A DNA stretch of 53,238 nucleotides from Myxococcales bacterium (lineage in GTDB: Bacteria; Myxococcota_A; Polyangia; Polyangiales; Polyangiaceae), in NCBI GenBank assembly GCA_025355005.1, contig JANXLV010000186.1, forward strand, positions 1 to 53,238, read 5' to 3'. Below, one piece after another: positions 17,354 through 25,803 of the stretch. A program made the position numbers and the translations under genes. Each line of letters begins with the position of its first letter. Within the stretch, counting starts at the first letter, position 1. The notes under the pieces were generated by a model. It did no database searches, was not told the DNA's origin, and was given only the letters and a program-made list of their open reading frames with translations.

Positions 17354-17998
17354 TCAGTGGCAGGTCAGGTGATCCGTCGCGTTGCCGCCGAGATCGCACT
17401 TCTGCGCGCCGCTCCCGCCCTTGCAGACCACCTTGTCGGTGAATGGCTCGCCGCATGAGTGGCACGCATAGCCAGAGCCAGCGTCGAGGCACATCTGGAA
17501 GTCGCCCGGGCACGTGGAGGCATCCCTGTTGAAGCAGGGGCATGCGGCCCCGGGAGCATAGACGCCGCCCATGCAGTAGCCCGCGTCGTTCTCGACCTCG
17601 CACGTACCCTCCACCACCACGCCACCCCCGAAGCAACGGAAGCATGCCACGCGCGCGCCCGGGCAGTCGGTGCTGCACTCGGCCACGCACGTGTGGTTGG
17701 CTGCGCAGGCCGTGGGGCGGCCCGCGCAGGTCGCGCAGCTGGTCAGCCCGGCGTCGTCACAGTCGAATGTGGTGCCGGCTTCGCCGTCTGCCGCGCCGCC
17801 ATCCGTGGCGCTATCCGCGACGCCCGAGTCCTGCGTCGTGCCGGAGTCCGTCACCACGAAGCCCTCGTCGCCGACCGTCGCGTCGACAGGGGTGCTTCCC
17901 TCGGGCCGGTCCACGACGTTCTCGCCGGTGCCGTTCGTTCCCAGGCCGCACGCTGCGGCGATCACGGTGGCGGTGCCGACCGTGACGAGCAACAGCAA
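17354..17998 (-). CDS. Cys-rich lipoprotein
   Basis: A secreted Cys-rich protein of about 214 residues. A hydrophobic stretch (LLLVTVGTATVIAAAC) with lipobox is followed by an Asp/Ser/Thr-rich linker of about 60 residues and a domain with some 20 Cys (CATCAGRPTACAANHTC, CPCFNRDASTCPGDFQMC). The Cys spacing suggests a disulfide-rich fold. No ATG fits: the start is TTG at 17998, or CTG at 18016, which would add basic residues (LISRTR) before the hydrophobic part. It converges on dihydropyrimidinase. Function unknown. Confidence 0.7.
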   Translation of the reverse strand: MLLLVTVGTATVIAAACGLGTNGTGENVVDRPEGSTPVDATVGDEGFVVTDSGTTQDSGVADSATDGGAADGEAGTTFDCDDAGLTSCATCAGRPTACAANHTCVAECSTDCPGARVACFRCFGGGVVVEGTCEVENDAGYCMGGVYAPGAACPCFNRDASTCPGDFQMCLDAGSGYACHSCGEPFTDKVVCKGGSGAQKCDLGGNATDHLTCH

Positions 17999-18063
17999 CC
18001 GGGTCCGCGAGATCAGAGCCGCTCTCCGTGGCCACGCATGGAGTTAGCGTACCGCAGAACGTC

Positions 18064-18468
18064 TCATTTCGAAAGGGCGTTGCCCTTGGTGCCATCCGCG
18101 TTGACGGCGCTCGCATCCGCGGCTGGTTCTGCGTCGATCCACGAGCGGACGACGTCGCGTTCGGCCTCGGAGAATGGGTGTCCGTTCGGCGGCATCGTCT
18201 TGTCGATGACGACGCATCGTCGGAGATCGGCCTCGTGCTTCTTCCATGCAGTGAAGGTCTCGAGCTCCATCCCGGCCTCGCCGCTCCTCAGATGGCAGGG
18301 CGTGCACGTGCGCACGAAGAGAGGACGGATCGTCTGCTCCCATCTGTCATGCGGAGTCGCTGCCCGCTCGCGCTGCGCGGGAGCACAGCCGACCCCCAGC
18401 GCTGCGGCCACCGACCATGCAAGCACCCACCATGCAAGGACCGACCATGCAAGGATTGGCCGGCTCAG
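18064..18468 (-). CDS. mono-heme cytochrome c-like lipoprotein with repetitive signal peptide
   Basis: A 134-residue exported protein. The mature part holds CTPCH (heme site) and a TMPPNGHPFSEAERDVV segment with the likely Met ligand, ending in RSWIDAEP. The signal peptide is made of three LAW(S/W)V repeats ending in LGVGC, encoded by a 15-base tandem repeat. No ATG or upstream GTG gives a proper signal. The best start is CTG at 18468, overlapping the TGA of the metallophosphoesterase gene (CTGA) and adding the needed Arg (LSRPI). That would be a coupled non-standard start; a GTG inside the repeat is the alternative. Confidence 0.68.
   Translation of the reverse strand: MSRPILAWSVLAWWVLAWSVAAALGVGCAPAQRERAATPHDRWEQTIRPLFVRTCTPCHLRSGEAGMELETFTAWKKHEADLRRCVVIDKTMPPNGHPFSEAERDVVRSWIDAEPAADASAVNADGTKGNALSK
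18411..18455. repeat. three 15-bp tandem repeats within a signal peptide
   Basis: Three near-identical 15-base units of the form CCGACCATGCAAGGA lie at 18411-18425, 18426-18440 and 18441-18455. Read on the minus strand they encode the repeated signal-peptide segment of the 18064-18468 protein. Confidence 0.85.
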
Positions 18469-19775
18469 GGGTTCGGGCCCACCGACCAGGTATCCACCGG
18501 CGTCGCGGAGTTGATGTCGTAGACGGTGACCTTCAGCTGCCCGTTCGTCTGCTGGTCGATCAGCGCGTAGCCGTGGAACGCGCCGCCAGCGATGAGGGGA
18601 GCGCCGCCGGTGCCGAGGATGATGTCGCGTCCGTTGTCGACGGTCATGTGGTTGTAGAGATGGTTGTGACCGGTGAGCAGCAGCGAGAACTTGTGCTGCC
18701 GAACCACGACCATCTCGGCCTTGTTCGTGGAGACCGACGAGTCGCCCTCGGGATGATGGCGCACCACGATGGTGTACTTGGCCTTCGCGTCCGCGGCGGT
18801 CAGCGTCTGCTTGAGCCACGTCGCCTCGGTGGTGTCGTAGCTCATGTCGGCGATGATCACGAAGGTCGCGATACCGAGAGAGGTCGTCACATCGAACGTG
18901 TAGTACGGCGTGCTCGAGATCGGCGCGAGCGCGTGCATGAACGCGACGTGGTCGCCGTTCGTCGAGCCTGCATAGCAGGCCCCGCCGTAGCACTCGTGAT
19001 TGCCCTGGACAAGAAACCACGTACTGCCCAGTCGAGAGACCGAGCCCAGATACAGGTTCATCTCCTGCGTCGCCAGCGGCAGATCCGTGCGGCTGTTGCT
19101 GTACATATGATCGCCGAGGTCCAGACCGAACTGGACGCCGTGAGCCTTCATCTGATCGACGATGGAGTTCATCACCATGGTCGGATACGGATTGGACGCC
19201 GTGAGTGGGCCGCTGTTCGGCGGACGCGTGTCTCCCGTGATCCCGAAGTGCAGCAGGTTCACGGTGCCGCCATGCGGACCGACGGGGCCCGTGTTCATGC
19301 ACTGCGTGTAGCTCGGCGCCGGGCACGCCTGTCCCGACGCGCACGTCGGCGCGCAAATGCCTCCGCAGCTATCGGGGCCACCGCACTTGCCGGCGCAGCT
19401 CGGCGTGCAAGCGCCGCACGTCGTGAACGCCGGAGGCAAGCAGCCATTGCCAGCAGTGCAGGTGAGGTCGCAGTTGCCTCCGCAGCCGTCGGGGCCGCCG
19501 CACTTGCCAGTGCAGCTCGGCGCGCACGTACCGCACACCCTGTAGAGCGGCGGCAAGCAAGTGTTCGCGCCGCTGCAGATCGACGTGCAGGTGCCGCCAC
19601 ATCCATCCGGACCACCGCACTTGCCGAGGCAGTCCGGAGCGCAGAGGCCGCCATCGCCGTCGACCGACGCGCCAGGAGTCTGGACGAATCCGTTCTCGCC
19701 GTTGACCGAGGAGCATGCGCTGGCGACGACGACGATGGCACCGACCACGAGCGAAGCGAATGATCGATGTTGCAT
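18465..19775 (-). CDS. secreted metallophosphoesterase with three Cys-rich repeats
   Basis: A 436-residue lipoprotein. The signal ends in ASACSS (Cys21). Residues about 45-160 hold three Cys-rich repeats of about 39 residues, each with the signature C.PxCxGKCGGPDxCGG. From residue 175 a calcineurin-like phosphoesterase domain follows with its metal motifs in order: GDTRP, LGDHMY, QGNHE, VVRHHPEGD and LTGHNHLYNH. The enzyme should act outside the cell on a phosphomonoester or diester. The ATG at 19775 has AAAGGATCC upstream; a start 14 codons earlier would bury the signal. It is coupled to the cytochrome-like gene downstream. Confidence 0.88.
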   Translation of the reverse strand: MQHRSFASLVVGAIVVVASACSSVNGENGFVQTPGASVDGDGGLCAPDCLGKCGGPDGCGGTCTSICSGANTCLPPLYRVCGTCAPSCTGKCGGPDGCGGNCDLTCTAGNGCLPPAFTTCGACTPSCAGKCGGPDSCGGICAPTCASGQACPAPSYTQCMNTGPVGPHGGTVNLLHFGITGDTRPPNSGPLTASNPYPTMVMNSIVDQMKAHGVQFGLDLGDHMYSNSRTDLPLATQEMNLYLGSVSRLGSTWFLVQGNHECYGGACYAGSTNGDHVAFMHALAPISSTPYYTFDVTTSLGIATFVIIADMSYDTTEATWLKQTLTAADAKAKYTIVVRHHPEGDSSVSTNKAEMVVVRQHKFSLLLTGHNHLYNHMTVDNGRDIILGTGGAPLIAGGAFHGYALIDQQTNGQLKVTVYDINSATPVDTWSVGPNP

Positions 19776-19987
19776 GATGCGGATCCTTTCGGCGAACGAC
19801 ACCGGGGGAATGTTCACGCATCGAGCCGATGATCACGCAGTCTCACGACACGTCACATGAAACAGCGGCGGCGGAAAGTTACGGTGCTCGAGGCCACTTT
19901 GCGCCCAGTCGCGCAGCGCGTGATCGCAAACCGATCGTCCGGACATATGAACGGTTTGTAAACAGCTCGACGGCGAGAGAGGGCGGC
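19776..19987. promoter_or_regulatory. divergent intergenic region
   Basis: This 212-base gap separates two outward-reading lipoprotein genes, so promoters for both should lie here. It includes the pair AAACCG...CGGTTT flanking a GTCCGGACATATG stretch near 19929-19958. I see no consensus strong enough to place a promoter. Confidence 0.3.
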
Positions 19988-20713
19988 ATGAAGTTACGGA
20001 TTCACGGATCACTGGTGGCTCTCGCGCTGTGCGCGTGCAGCACGACGTCCACCAATGGCGCGGCGGACGCCGGCGTCGATGGGGCGACTGCGTCCGGCAA
20101 GAAGGTGACTCCAACAGCGCTGCGTTCGTTCGAGGCGAACGGCGAGGGGATGTGCGAGGCGCCGGCCACGCCGGACTGGTTGACGAGCCAGATGCTGCTC
20201 GATCAGGCGAACGGAACCTGGGCGACGCTCCGTCCCCAGCTCCTCGGCGATGGCGCAAGGGCGACCTCCCTCGCGCAGGTCGACATGCTCCTCGCGAAGT
20301 ACACCACTGACGTAAAGCAAACCATCGTGCGTGACGCGGAGACCGACGCGAACACGATGAACGCGCTGATACCGGAGTTCTTCGAGCTCTACGATTTTGC
20401 GGTGCCCTCGGATGCGCAGCGCCTCGACGCTGCGTATCGGCTCGTCGAGATTCAAGGGCAGCACTCCGACTTTGTCACCGCCACGACCGCGCTCGACAAG
20501 ACAAAGGCCATCTGGGCGCGCCTCCGCCCGGTCGTCGCGGCCAAGGCGCCTTCACGCACCGACATCCCAGCAGCGATGACGGTCGTCGCCGACGTGGACG
20601 CCACGTTCGGCAACATCGAAGCAGCGATCACGGCAAAGAACGCGCTGGACCTCAAGAAGGCTGCGACGGTGGGCCTGGATCTGGTCGACGTGCTCGAGCA
20701 GACCTTTCAATGA
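19988..20713 (+). CDS. lipoprotein of unknown function
   Basis: A 241-residue exported protein with the signal KLRIHGSLVALALCACST (lipobox ALCAC). After a short Ala/Gly-rich linker the mature domain of about 190 residues is mostly helical and polar (FFELYDFAVPSDAQRLDAAYRLVEIQ, split here by common helix breakers) with almost no Cys. The family is not recognised. GAGAGAGGGCGGC precedes the ATG. It is followed after 38 bases by another lipoprotein gene on the same strand, so 19988-21869 is probably one operon of three lipoproteins. Confidence 0.75.
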   Translation: MKLRIHGSLVALALCACSTTSTNGAADAGVDGATASGKKVTPTALRSFEANGEGMCEAPATPDWLTSQMLLDQANGTWATLRPQLLGDGARATSLAQVDMLLAKYTTDVKQTIVRDAETDANTMNALIPEFFELYDFAVPSDAQRLDAAYRLVEIQGQHSDFVTATTALDKTKAIWARLRPVVAAKAPSRTDIPAAMTVVADVDATFGNIEAAITAKNALDLKKAATVGLDLVDVLEQTFQ

Positions 20714-20751
20714 GAGATCGTCCAACTTCAATGGGACATCCGGAGGACGAT

Positions 20752-21360
20752 ATGCGCAGATTGACTCTGATCGTGTTTGCAGTTGCAGTCGGCGCGGCGT
20801 CATGGGTCTTCGCGGGTTGCTCCTCGAGCAGCACCACGACCACGACCGGTGATGCAGGAGCGGATGGTGTCGATGCCGCGGGTGCCGGCGCCTGCAGCCC
20901 GGCATGCACCGGCGCGAACGTCGTGTGCGATCCGGCTGACAACAAGTGCAAGCCCGACGGGACGACCACCGCGGTCGGCGCGAAGTGCACCATGTCCGGC
21001 GCGGACCCAGTCTGCGGCACTCATCCGAAGGCGACCTGCAACGATCTTCCAGCCGACGGATTCCCGGGCGGCTACTGCTCGTTCGAGCCGTGCACGACCG
21101 CCGAGCTGTGCCCGGTCGGTGCGACGTGCGCGCATCTCGGCGGCGAATCGCCTGCGTGCTGGAAGAACTGCACGAGCGCTGCGGACTGCCGCGCACCCGA
21201 CTACGAGTGCCTCGCAGCGAGCCCACTCATCACATCGGGCCCGTCGATGAAGGTCTGCTACCTCACGGTCTTTGCGTGCAAGACGAAGGCAGATTGCCCG
21301 ACCTCGAAGCCGACATGCGTGTTCCCGGACGGAGGCGCGGTGCTGGGCACCTGCACGTGA
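20752..21360 (+). CDS. Cys-rich lipoprotein
   Basis: A 202-residue secreted protein. The signal ends in VFAGCSSSS. The mature part has about 16 Cys in motifs such as CSPACTGANVVCDPADNKC, CTTAELCPVGATC and CKTKADCPTSKPTC, the small Cys loops typical of myxobacterial surface proteins. The ATG at 20752 is chosen because GGAGGA lies six bases before it; the frame is open back to 20710. Its TGA overlaps the GTG of the next lipoprotein gene. Function unknown. Confidence 0.78.
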   Translation: MRRLTLIVFAVAVGAASWVFAGCSSSSTTTTTGDAGADGVDAAGAGACSPACTGANVVCDPADNKCKPDGTTTAVGAKCTMSGADPVCGTHPKATCNDLPADGFPGGYCSFEPCTTAELCPVGATCAHLGGESPACWKNCTSAADCRAPDYECLAASPLITSGPSMKVCYLTVFACKTKADCPTSKPTCVFPDGGAVLGTCT

Positions 21361-21869
21361 TCCGACGCGCCGTACGCGTCGGATCATCGAGGCCGCTCAT
21401 CGTCGTCGCGTTGTCGGTGTTGGCGGCGTGTAGCAGCTCCTCTAGCCCGAAGGACGGCCTCTCGGGAAACCTTGGCGCGCTCGGTCCGCTCGAGCCCACA
21501 GTCTCTTCGCTGTACATCACCAACAGCGGCGAGGTGCTCGTCTATCTGAGCTCCGCACCGATCACGTGCGATCAGCTCACCGTCTCACGCTGGCTCGGTC
21601 AAGCGACCAAGGGATCGCACGTCGTCGAGCTCGTCTTTCGCGGACCGCCCGCCGTGGGCACCATCAGCATTCCACCGGGTGAGGTGAACTATGCGGCTGG
21701 AGGAAGATCATCGGCCAGCGAGGTCGTCGCGGATTCTGGATCGATCACGATCGCGAAGGTGGATCCGCCCGGAACCATCGAAGGAAACGTGACTTCATCG
21801 CACCCGAACGGCGCGGGCGTCAGCGGCACATTCCGCGCGACCTTCTGCGCCGGCGGACAGGGTTACTGA
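21357..21869 (+). CDS. small lipoprotein
   Basis: A 170-residue exported protein. The GTG at 21357 overlaps the upstream TGA (GTGA), giving VIRRAVRVGSSRPLIVV and a lipobox at LAACSS. The mature region is beta-rich (SLYITNSGEVLVYLSS, SHVVELVFRGPP) with only two Cys. No family recognised. It is the third member of the 19988-21869 lipoprotein operon and converges on the IPT/kelch gene. Confidence 0.75.
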   Translation: MIRRAVRVGSSRPLIVVALSVLAACSSSSSPKDGLSGNLGALGPLEPTVSSLYITNSGEVLVYLSSAPITCDQLTVSRWLGQATKGSHVVELVFRGPPAVGTISIPPGEVNYAAGGRSSASEVVADSGSITIAKVDPPGTIEGNVTSSHPNGAGVSGTFRATFCAGGQGY

Positions 21870-21910
21870 CGCGGATGCTACGACGCTGGCGTCCGTCGCT
21901 CGCAGCCTCG

Positions 21911-24241
21911 TCAGTAGATGATCTGGTAGACCGCGTTCACGGCGTCCGTGTCATTCGTGGTCCCGCCCACGACATAGAAGTAGGCGCTCTCCAGCGCGAG
22001 GCCATGGCGGCCCACGCTCTCCCCGATCGAGCCGCCGGCGTTCGACCAGTTGCCTAGAACCACGCTCGAGGACGTGACCTGGATGCTCGTGGAGAGATCA
22101 CTGGTATTTCGGTAGCTCGCCGGGAGCGTGCCGCCGAAGAAGACGTACGCGTAACCGTTCGCGACCATCACCTGCGCTCCGTCGCGCTCCACGGCGAAGC
22201 CGGTAGTGGAACCCCACGGATTCACGTCTCCAGTGGCGTTGACCATCGCGTACTCCACCGTGTTACCGGTCGCGTTGATGCCATGGCCACCGCCGACAAC
22301 GAGGAATTGCTCGTTGTTCGCGCCCGCGTCGGCGCCAGCATCCGTGACGATATTGCTCGGCCCGTCGCTCGAGTTGATGACGGAGAGACCCGCCCGCATG
22401 CGGCCCTTCGTGAGCGACTGCGCGCCGGTCGCAAACGTGCCCGTGATGCTCGCGCCGCCCGCGCCGAGGATCGCGTGCTCGTAGCAGATCATGACGCCCT
22501 TGGCCTTCGCGGGACACGTGCCGTAACCGCCGACCACATAGAGGTGCTGCGTTCCAAGTGGACCCGTCGCGATCGCCGCGCTGGCATTCAAGCGCGGCGT
22601 GATCAGCGGAGACCCCGCGAGTGTCTGCCACACGCCGAGCGATCCCGCAGCCTGCGGCGTCTGCGCGGACGCCGAGCCGTCCGCCGCGGCGCTGCCATCA
22701 TCGGTGTACGTGAGGACGTTACCGGGGTTCAGCAAGAGCACCTCGGTGGCGGACACGCTCGCCGCCGTCGGCGAGCGATAGACGACGTAGGACACGGCTC
22801 CCGGCACCGCGCTCCAGTTGAGCGTCACCTGTCCGGTCGCGGACAGCGTCGCAACGATCTCGTTGCTAGCGAGCGTCTCGCCGTTCGGGTTGTCAGCATC
22901 GCCCGCCCCCATGATAGCGGCGACCTCGTAGTAGTACGTGCCCGCCTTCAGCGTCCCCGCGGCCGCGCTCACCGTCGCCTGTGCGAGCAATGGAGACTGC
23001 TTCGGATCCAGGATCCGCGCGCGCTCGACCGAGCCGAGCGGGTTTCCTGCAGGTGTTGCGCCTCCCGTGCCGTTCGTGGAGTCGGTCCCGCCGATCGCGT
23101 AGAGATATTCACCGACCGCGGTGAGCGCCAGGCCCGAGCGCGCCTGCACCAGATGGTTACGGCCTACGAACCACTTCCCGACCGTGCCAAAGGAGTCGAG
23201 CGGCGCGATCTCCACGGAGTCGAGCGGCGCCCCGTTTTTGTCCTCGCCACCCACCGCGTACAGGTAGCGCTTTGCATTGTTGATGCGCCCGGACACGAGC
23301 CCGAGCGAACGGCGCCCGGTGTTCAGCGAGTACTTGGCCGCGGTCCAGTTGCCGGTGAGCTTCCCGTCCGGCGTGGTGATCACGAACGAGGAGTACTCGG
23401 CGAAAGAAGTGTCCGGGTTCGTCACGCGCACGACGTATGCGCCAGGCGACATCGCTAATGTCTTGTCCTTGATGGTGCCTGTGAGCGTGCAGAGCGGCGT
23501 GGCGTCTGCGCACACGTTGGTGGGACCATTGCACGCGACGCTGGTGACTCCCTGCGCGACGGGGACCGCGCCTGCGCTGGCGACCGTGGAGAGCGTCGCA
23601 GCAGCGTTGAAGTCACAGCCCGTGACGGTGACCGGCGCGTCGGCCTGCGTCGTCCCGGTGGAAGGCGACACATCGACAACGAGTGGGATCGGATTCGCGA
23701 CGATCTTGAATCCGCCCGGAAGCACCGCAGCGCACCCATTCGGGTCCAGTACGATGAAGTCGTAGGTCCCCGCGGTCAGGCCGCTCGGCACGTCGGCGGA
23801 GATGCTCGTGTCACTGACGAAGGCAACGTGGTCGAGAGCCGTGAACTTGCCGCCGCTGTCGCGGATGGAGACCTGGGGTATCTGGATGAAGTTCACGCCC
23901 GTGATCGTCACCGTGTTGGAAGCTGTCGTGGAGCCGAACTGCGGGCTCACCTTGGTGACCAGCACTGCGCCGCCATCACAGGCGCCACCATCCAGTCCCA
24001 TGCCTACCATGGAGCCGTCGCCACTATCCGCCGCATCAGTCCCCTGGTTGGCATCGGTCGTGTTGCCAGCGTCCTTGCTTGCCATGGTTCCATCTTGCGA
24101 GATTGAGGCATCAACGGTGCCGCCCTCGTCTCCGCCATCCGAGTCAGCGACCGTCGATGAGTCGTCGCCCCCGCACGCCGCAGCGAGGACAACGAGACCG
24201 GTCAAGCCAATGACGAGGAGCGCACGCGAGCGATGGTTCAT
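21911..24241 (-). CDS. IPT/TIG and kelch-repeat lipoprotein
   Basis: A 776-residue secreted protein. The signal ends in LAAACGGDD. An acidic SDGGDEGG linker of about 55 residues leads to two IPT/TIG Ig-like domains (VSPQFGSTTASNTVTITGVNF, broken here at its loop; the second near VDVSPSTGTTQADAPV). From about residue 300 kelch-type repeats begin (LYAVGGEDKNG, LYAIGGTDSTNG, LYVVGGYGTCP, FLVVGGGHG, FYVVGGTTND). A fibronectin III-like insert (YYYEVAAIMG...VTLNWSAVPGAVSYVVY) lies between blades near residues 430-510. The likely role is a surface beta-propeller for binding. AAAGG precedes the ATG. Confidence 0.82.
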   Translation of the reverse strand: MNHRSRALLVIGLTGLVVLAAACGGDDSSTVADSDGGDEGGTVDASISQDGTMASKDAGNTTDANQGTDAADSGDGSMVGMGLDGGACDGGAVLVTKVSPQFGSTTASNTVTITGVNFIQIPQVSIRDSGGKFTALDHVAFVSDTSISADVPSGLTAGTYDFIVLDPNGCAAVLPGGFKIVANPIPLVVDVSPSTGTTQADAPVTVTGCDFNAAATLSTVASAGAVPVAQGVTSVACNGPTNVCADATPLCTLTGTIKDKTLAMSPGAYVVRVTNPDTSFAEYSSFVITTPDGKLTGNWTAAKYSLNTGRRSLGLVSGRINNAKRYLYAVGGEDKNGAPLDSVEIAPLDSFGTVGKWFVGRNHLVQARSGLALTAVGEYLYAIGGTDSTNGTGGATPAGNPLGSVERARILDPKQSPLLAQATVSAAAGTLKAGTYYYEVAAIMGAGDADNPNGETLASNEIVATLSATGQVTLNWSAVPGAVSYVVYRSPTAASVSATEVLLLNPGNVLTYTDDGSAAADGSASAQTPQAAGSLGVWQTLAGSPLITPRLNASAAIATGPLGTQHLYVVGGYGTCPAKAKGVMICYEHAILGAGGASITGTFATGAQSLTKGRMRAGLSVINSSDGPSNIVTDAGADAGANNEQFLVVGGGHGINATGNTVEYAMVNATGDVNPWGSTTGFAVERDGAQVMVANGYAYVFFGGTLPASYRNTSDLSTSIQVTSSSVVLGNWSNAGGSIGESVGRHGLALESAYFYVVGGTTNDTDAVNAVYQIIY

Positions 24242-24288
24242 GTGAGTTGGCCTTTCGAAAGAGAAGACGGAGTCAGCTATTTGCGGCG

Positions 24289-24331
24289 CCGCTGCAGATC
24301 CAAGACCTCACGAGGTCGAGATCTGCAGCGG
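24289..24331. repeat. nested hairpin, 12-bp and 6-bp arms
   Basis: The 12-base arms CCGCTGCAGATC and GATCTGCAGCGG are perfect complements. Between them GACCTC and GAGGTC form an inner 6-base stem with a two-base loop. The whole can fold as one long hairpin with a small internal bulge. It ends 48 bases before the ATG of the IPT/kelch gene, so it would sit in that gene's leader or just before it. Confidence 0.85.
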
Positions 24332-24340
24332 AAGGCTCAC

Positions 24341-24395
24341 GCCCTGGTGCCGAGCAACTTGTCCATCAGGTAGCTCCCGGGCACGTCACCAGGGC
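24341..24395. repeat. inverted repeat with 9-bp arms
   Basis: GCCCTGGTG at 24341-24349 is complementary to CACCAGGGC at 24387-24395. The arms are perfect and enclose 37 bases. It directly follows the nested hairpin. Confidence 0.7.
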
Positions 24396-24502
24396 GACGG
24401 GCGATCGGGCCCCGCACTCGCTTCGAGCGCATGTGATCTCCTCTGAAGAAAGCAACCCAGACGGCAGGTCGCGCTTACGGGTCTTCGAGAAGGTTCCGCG
24501 AG

Positions 24503-24519
24503 GGTCTGCGTGGCAGACC
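24503..24519. repeat. tight hairpin with 7-bp stem
   Basis: GGTCTGC and GCAGACC pair perfectly around a three-base GTG loop. It lies 50 bases past the end of the Cys-rich gene read on the minus strand and could be its terminator stem, though no T-tract follows. Confidence 0.6.
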
Positions 24520-24568
24520 AAGAAATGCAGCGACGCGTATTTGGGACGCACACGCAGAGCGAGCCGCC

Positions 24569-25720
24569 TCAAGGAATGCAGTGACCAGCCTTGCATGTCT
24601 GCGATGCAGTGCAGGTGATCACGCACGAGCCGCAGTGCTGAGGATCCGTTCGCGTGTCGATGCACGTGCTCCCGCAAACGGTCAGTGGTTGGTTGCAGCA
24701 AATGCCCTGGTCACATGCCTGACCGGCAGCGCAGGCCACTTCGCAGGTCCCGCAATGATGCGGATCGCTCGCGAGGTTCGTGCAGATCCCCTGACAGCTG
24801 GTGAGACCGCTGGGGCACGCGCACGCGCCGTCCACGCAACTCATGGCGGGAGAGCAGGTCTTGGCGCAAGCACCGCAGTTGCGCGTATCTGTCGTCAGGT
24901 CCACGCAACCCCCGCCGCAGCGCGACTGATTGCCGCAGCTCGTACTGCACGTGCCGTTCAGGCAGACCTTGCCAGCGGCGCACTGGATTCCACACGCACC
25001 GCAGTTGGTGGCGGACGTTTGGGTGTCGACGCAGAGGCCAGCGCATGCGCTCAGTCCCGACGCGCAGCTGCATGTTCCGCTCACGCACGCCTCGCCGCCC
25101 TGACAGACGACCCCGCACTGGCCGCAGTCCACGCCAGACGATCCAAGGTCAGTGCAACCGCCATCGCAGTTGACGAGACCGCCGCTGCAACCCGCAGCGC
25201 ATGTGCCTCCGTTGCAGACCGGCGTGGCTCCGGTGCAGCTCACGCCGCAGCTGCCGCAATTCTTCGGATCACCGGCGAGGTCTGCGCAGCTGCCTCCGCA
25301 CACCACGCGGCCTGCAGGACAGGCGCATGAGTCGTCACTGCACTGCTGCGAGTCCGCGCATCGAGTCCCGCAAGCGCCGCAGTTGCGAGGGTCGTTCGAG
25401 AGATTCGCGCACGCTCCGCTGCATGCAACCAAGCCGGCGCTGCAGGAGGCTGCGCACGTACCTTCGTCGCACAGAGGCGTCGCGCCGCTGCAGCGCACGT
25501 CGCACGATCCACAGCTTTCGGGGCTCGACGCCAGAGGGACGCACGCGTCCCGGCACACACTCTCGTCTGGGCGGATGCACGTCACGCCTAGGTTGGCGCC
25601 GCCACCGTCCGTGCCGTCCGCGCCTGGGAATGCAAGCGTGGCCGAGCCGCACGCCGCGAGTGGAAGCGCACATGCAGCGAATGAAAGGAGGGCGGTCGCG
25701 CCAGCTGAGGAGAGCCTCAC
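24569..25720 (-). CDS. Cys-rich tandem-repeat lipoprotein
   Basis: A 383-residue secreted protein built of about nine Cys-rich repeats of roughly 35 residues. A typical unit reads CGGSCADLAGDPKNCGSCG, followed by a short C.....C.....C loop. The regular NCGxCG core and its even spacing imply a chain of disulfide-bonded modules, likely a stalk or adhesin. The GTG at 25720 is chosen because it gives a normal lipoprotein signal (VRLSSAGATALLSFAAC...LAACG); an ATG at 25786 would add 22 residues. Proteins of this kind sometimes carry misleading enzyme names in automated annotation; nothing enzymatic is visible. Confidence 0.78.
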   Translation of the reverse strand: MRLSSAGATALLSFAACALPLAACGSATLAFPGADGTDGGGANLGVTCIRPDESVCRDACVPLASSPESCGSCDVRCSGATPLCDEGTCAASCSAGLVACSGACANLSNDPRNCGACGTRCADSQQCSDDSCACPAGRVVCGGSCADLAGDPKNCGSCGVSCTGATPVCNGGTCAAGCSGGLVNCDGGCTDLGSSGVDCGQCGVVCQGGEACVSGTCSCASGLSACAGLCVDTQTSATNCGACGIQCAAGKVCLNGTCSTSCGNQSRCGGGCVDLTTDTRNCGACAKTCSPAMSCVDGACACPSGLTSCQGICTNLASDPHHCGTCEVACAAGQACDQGICCNQPLTVCGSTCIDTRTDPQHCGSCVITCTASQTCKAGHCIP

Positions 25721-25803
25721 ACCTATCTCAGTACCACCCGCGCCCCGAAAACAGACAAGAGCTTGTCGCGGGCGCATCCGCCGCATAACGTCACGTATCG
25801 ATC

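Larger units (their letters stand above)
24242..24568. other. 327-base structured gap without a gene
   Basis: No convincing gene is seen; the frames crossing it have poor codon use. It lies between two minus-strand genes and contains three perfect inverted repeats, given separately. It may be a leader, terminator region or small RNA. Confidence 0.45.

Noticed and set aside
24247..24618. A 123-codon plus-strand frame in the structured gap
   Set aside because: No ribosome site, basic low-complexity product, and it runs antisense into the end of a real gene.
24569..25720. An enzyme assignment for the Cys-rich repeat protein
   Set aside because: No catalytic motif is present; it is wholly made of NCGxCG repeats after a lipoprotein signal.
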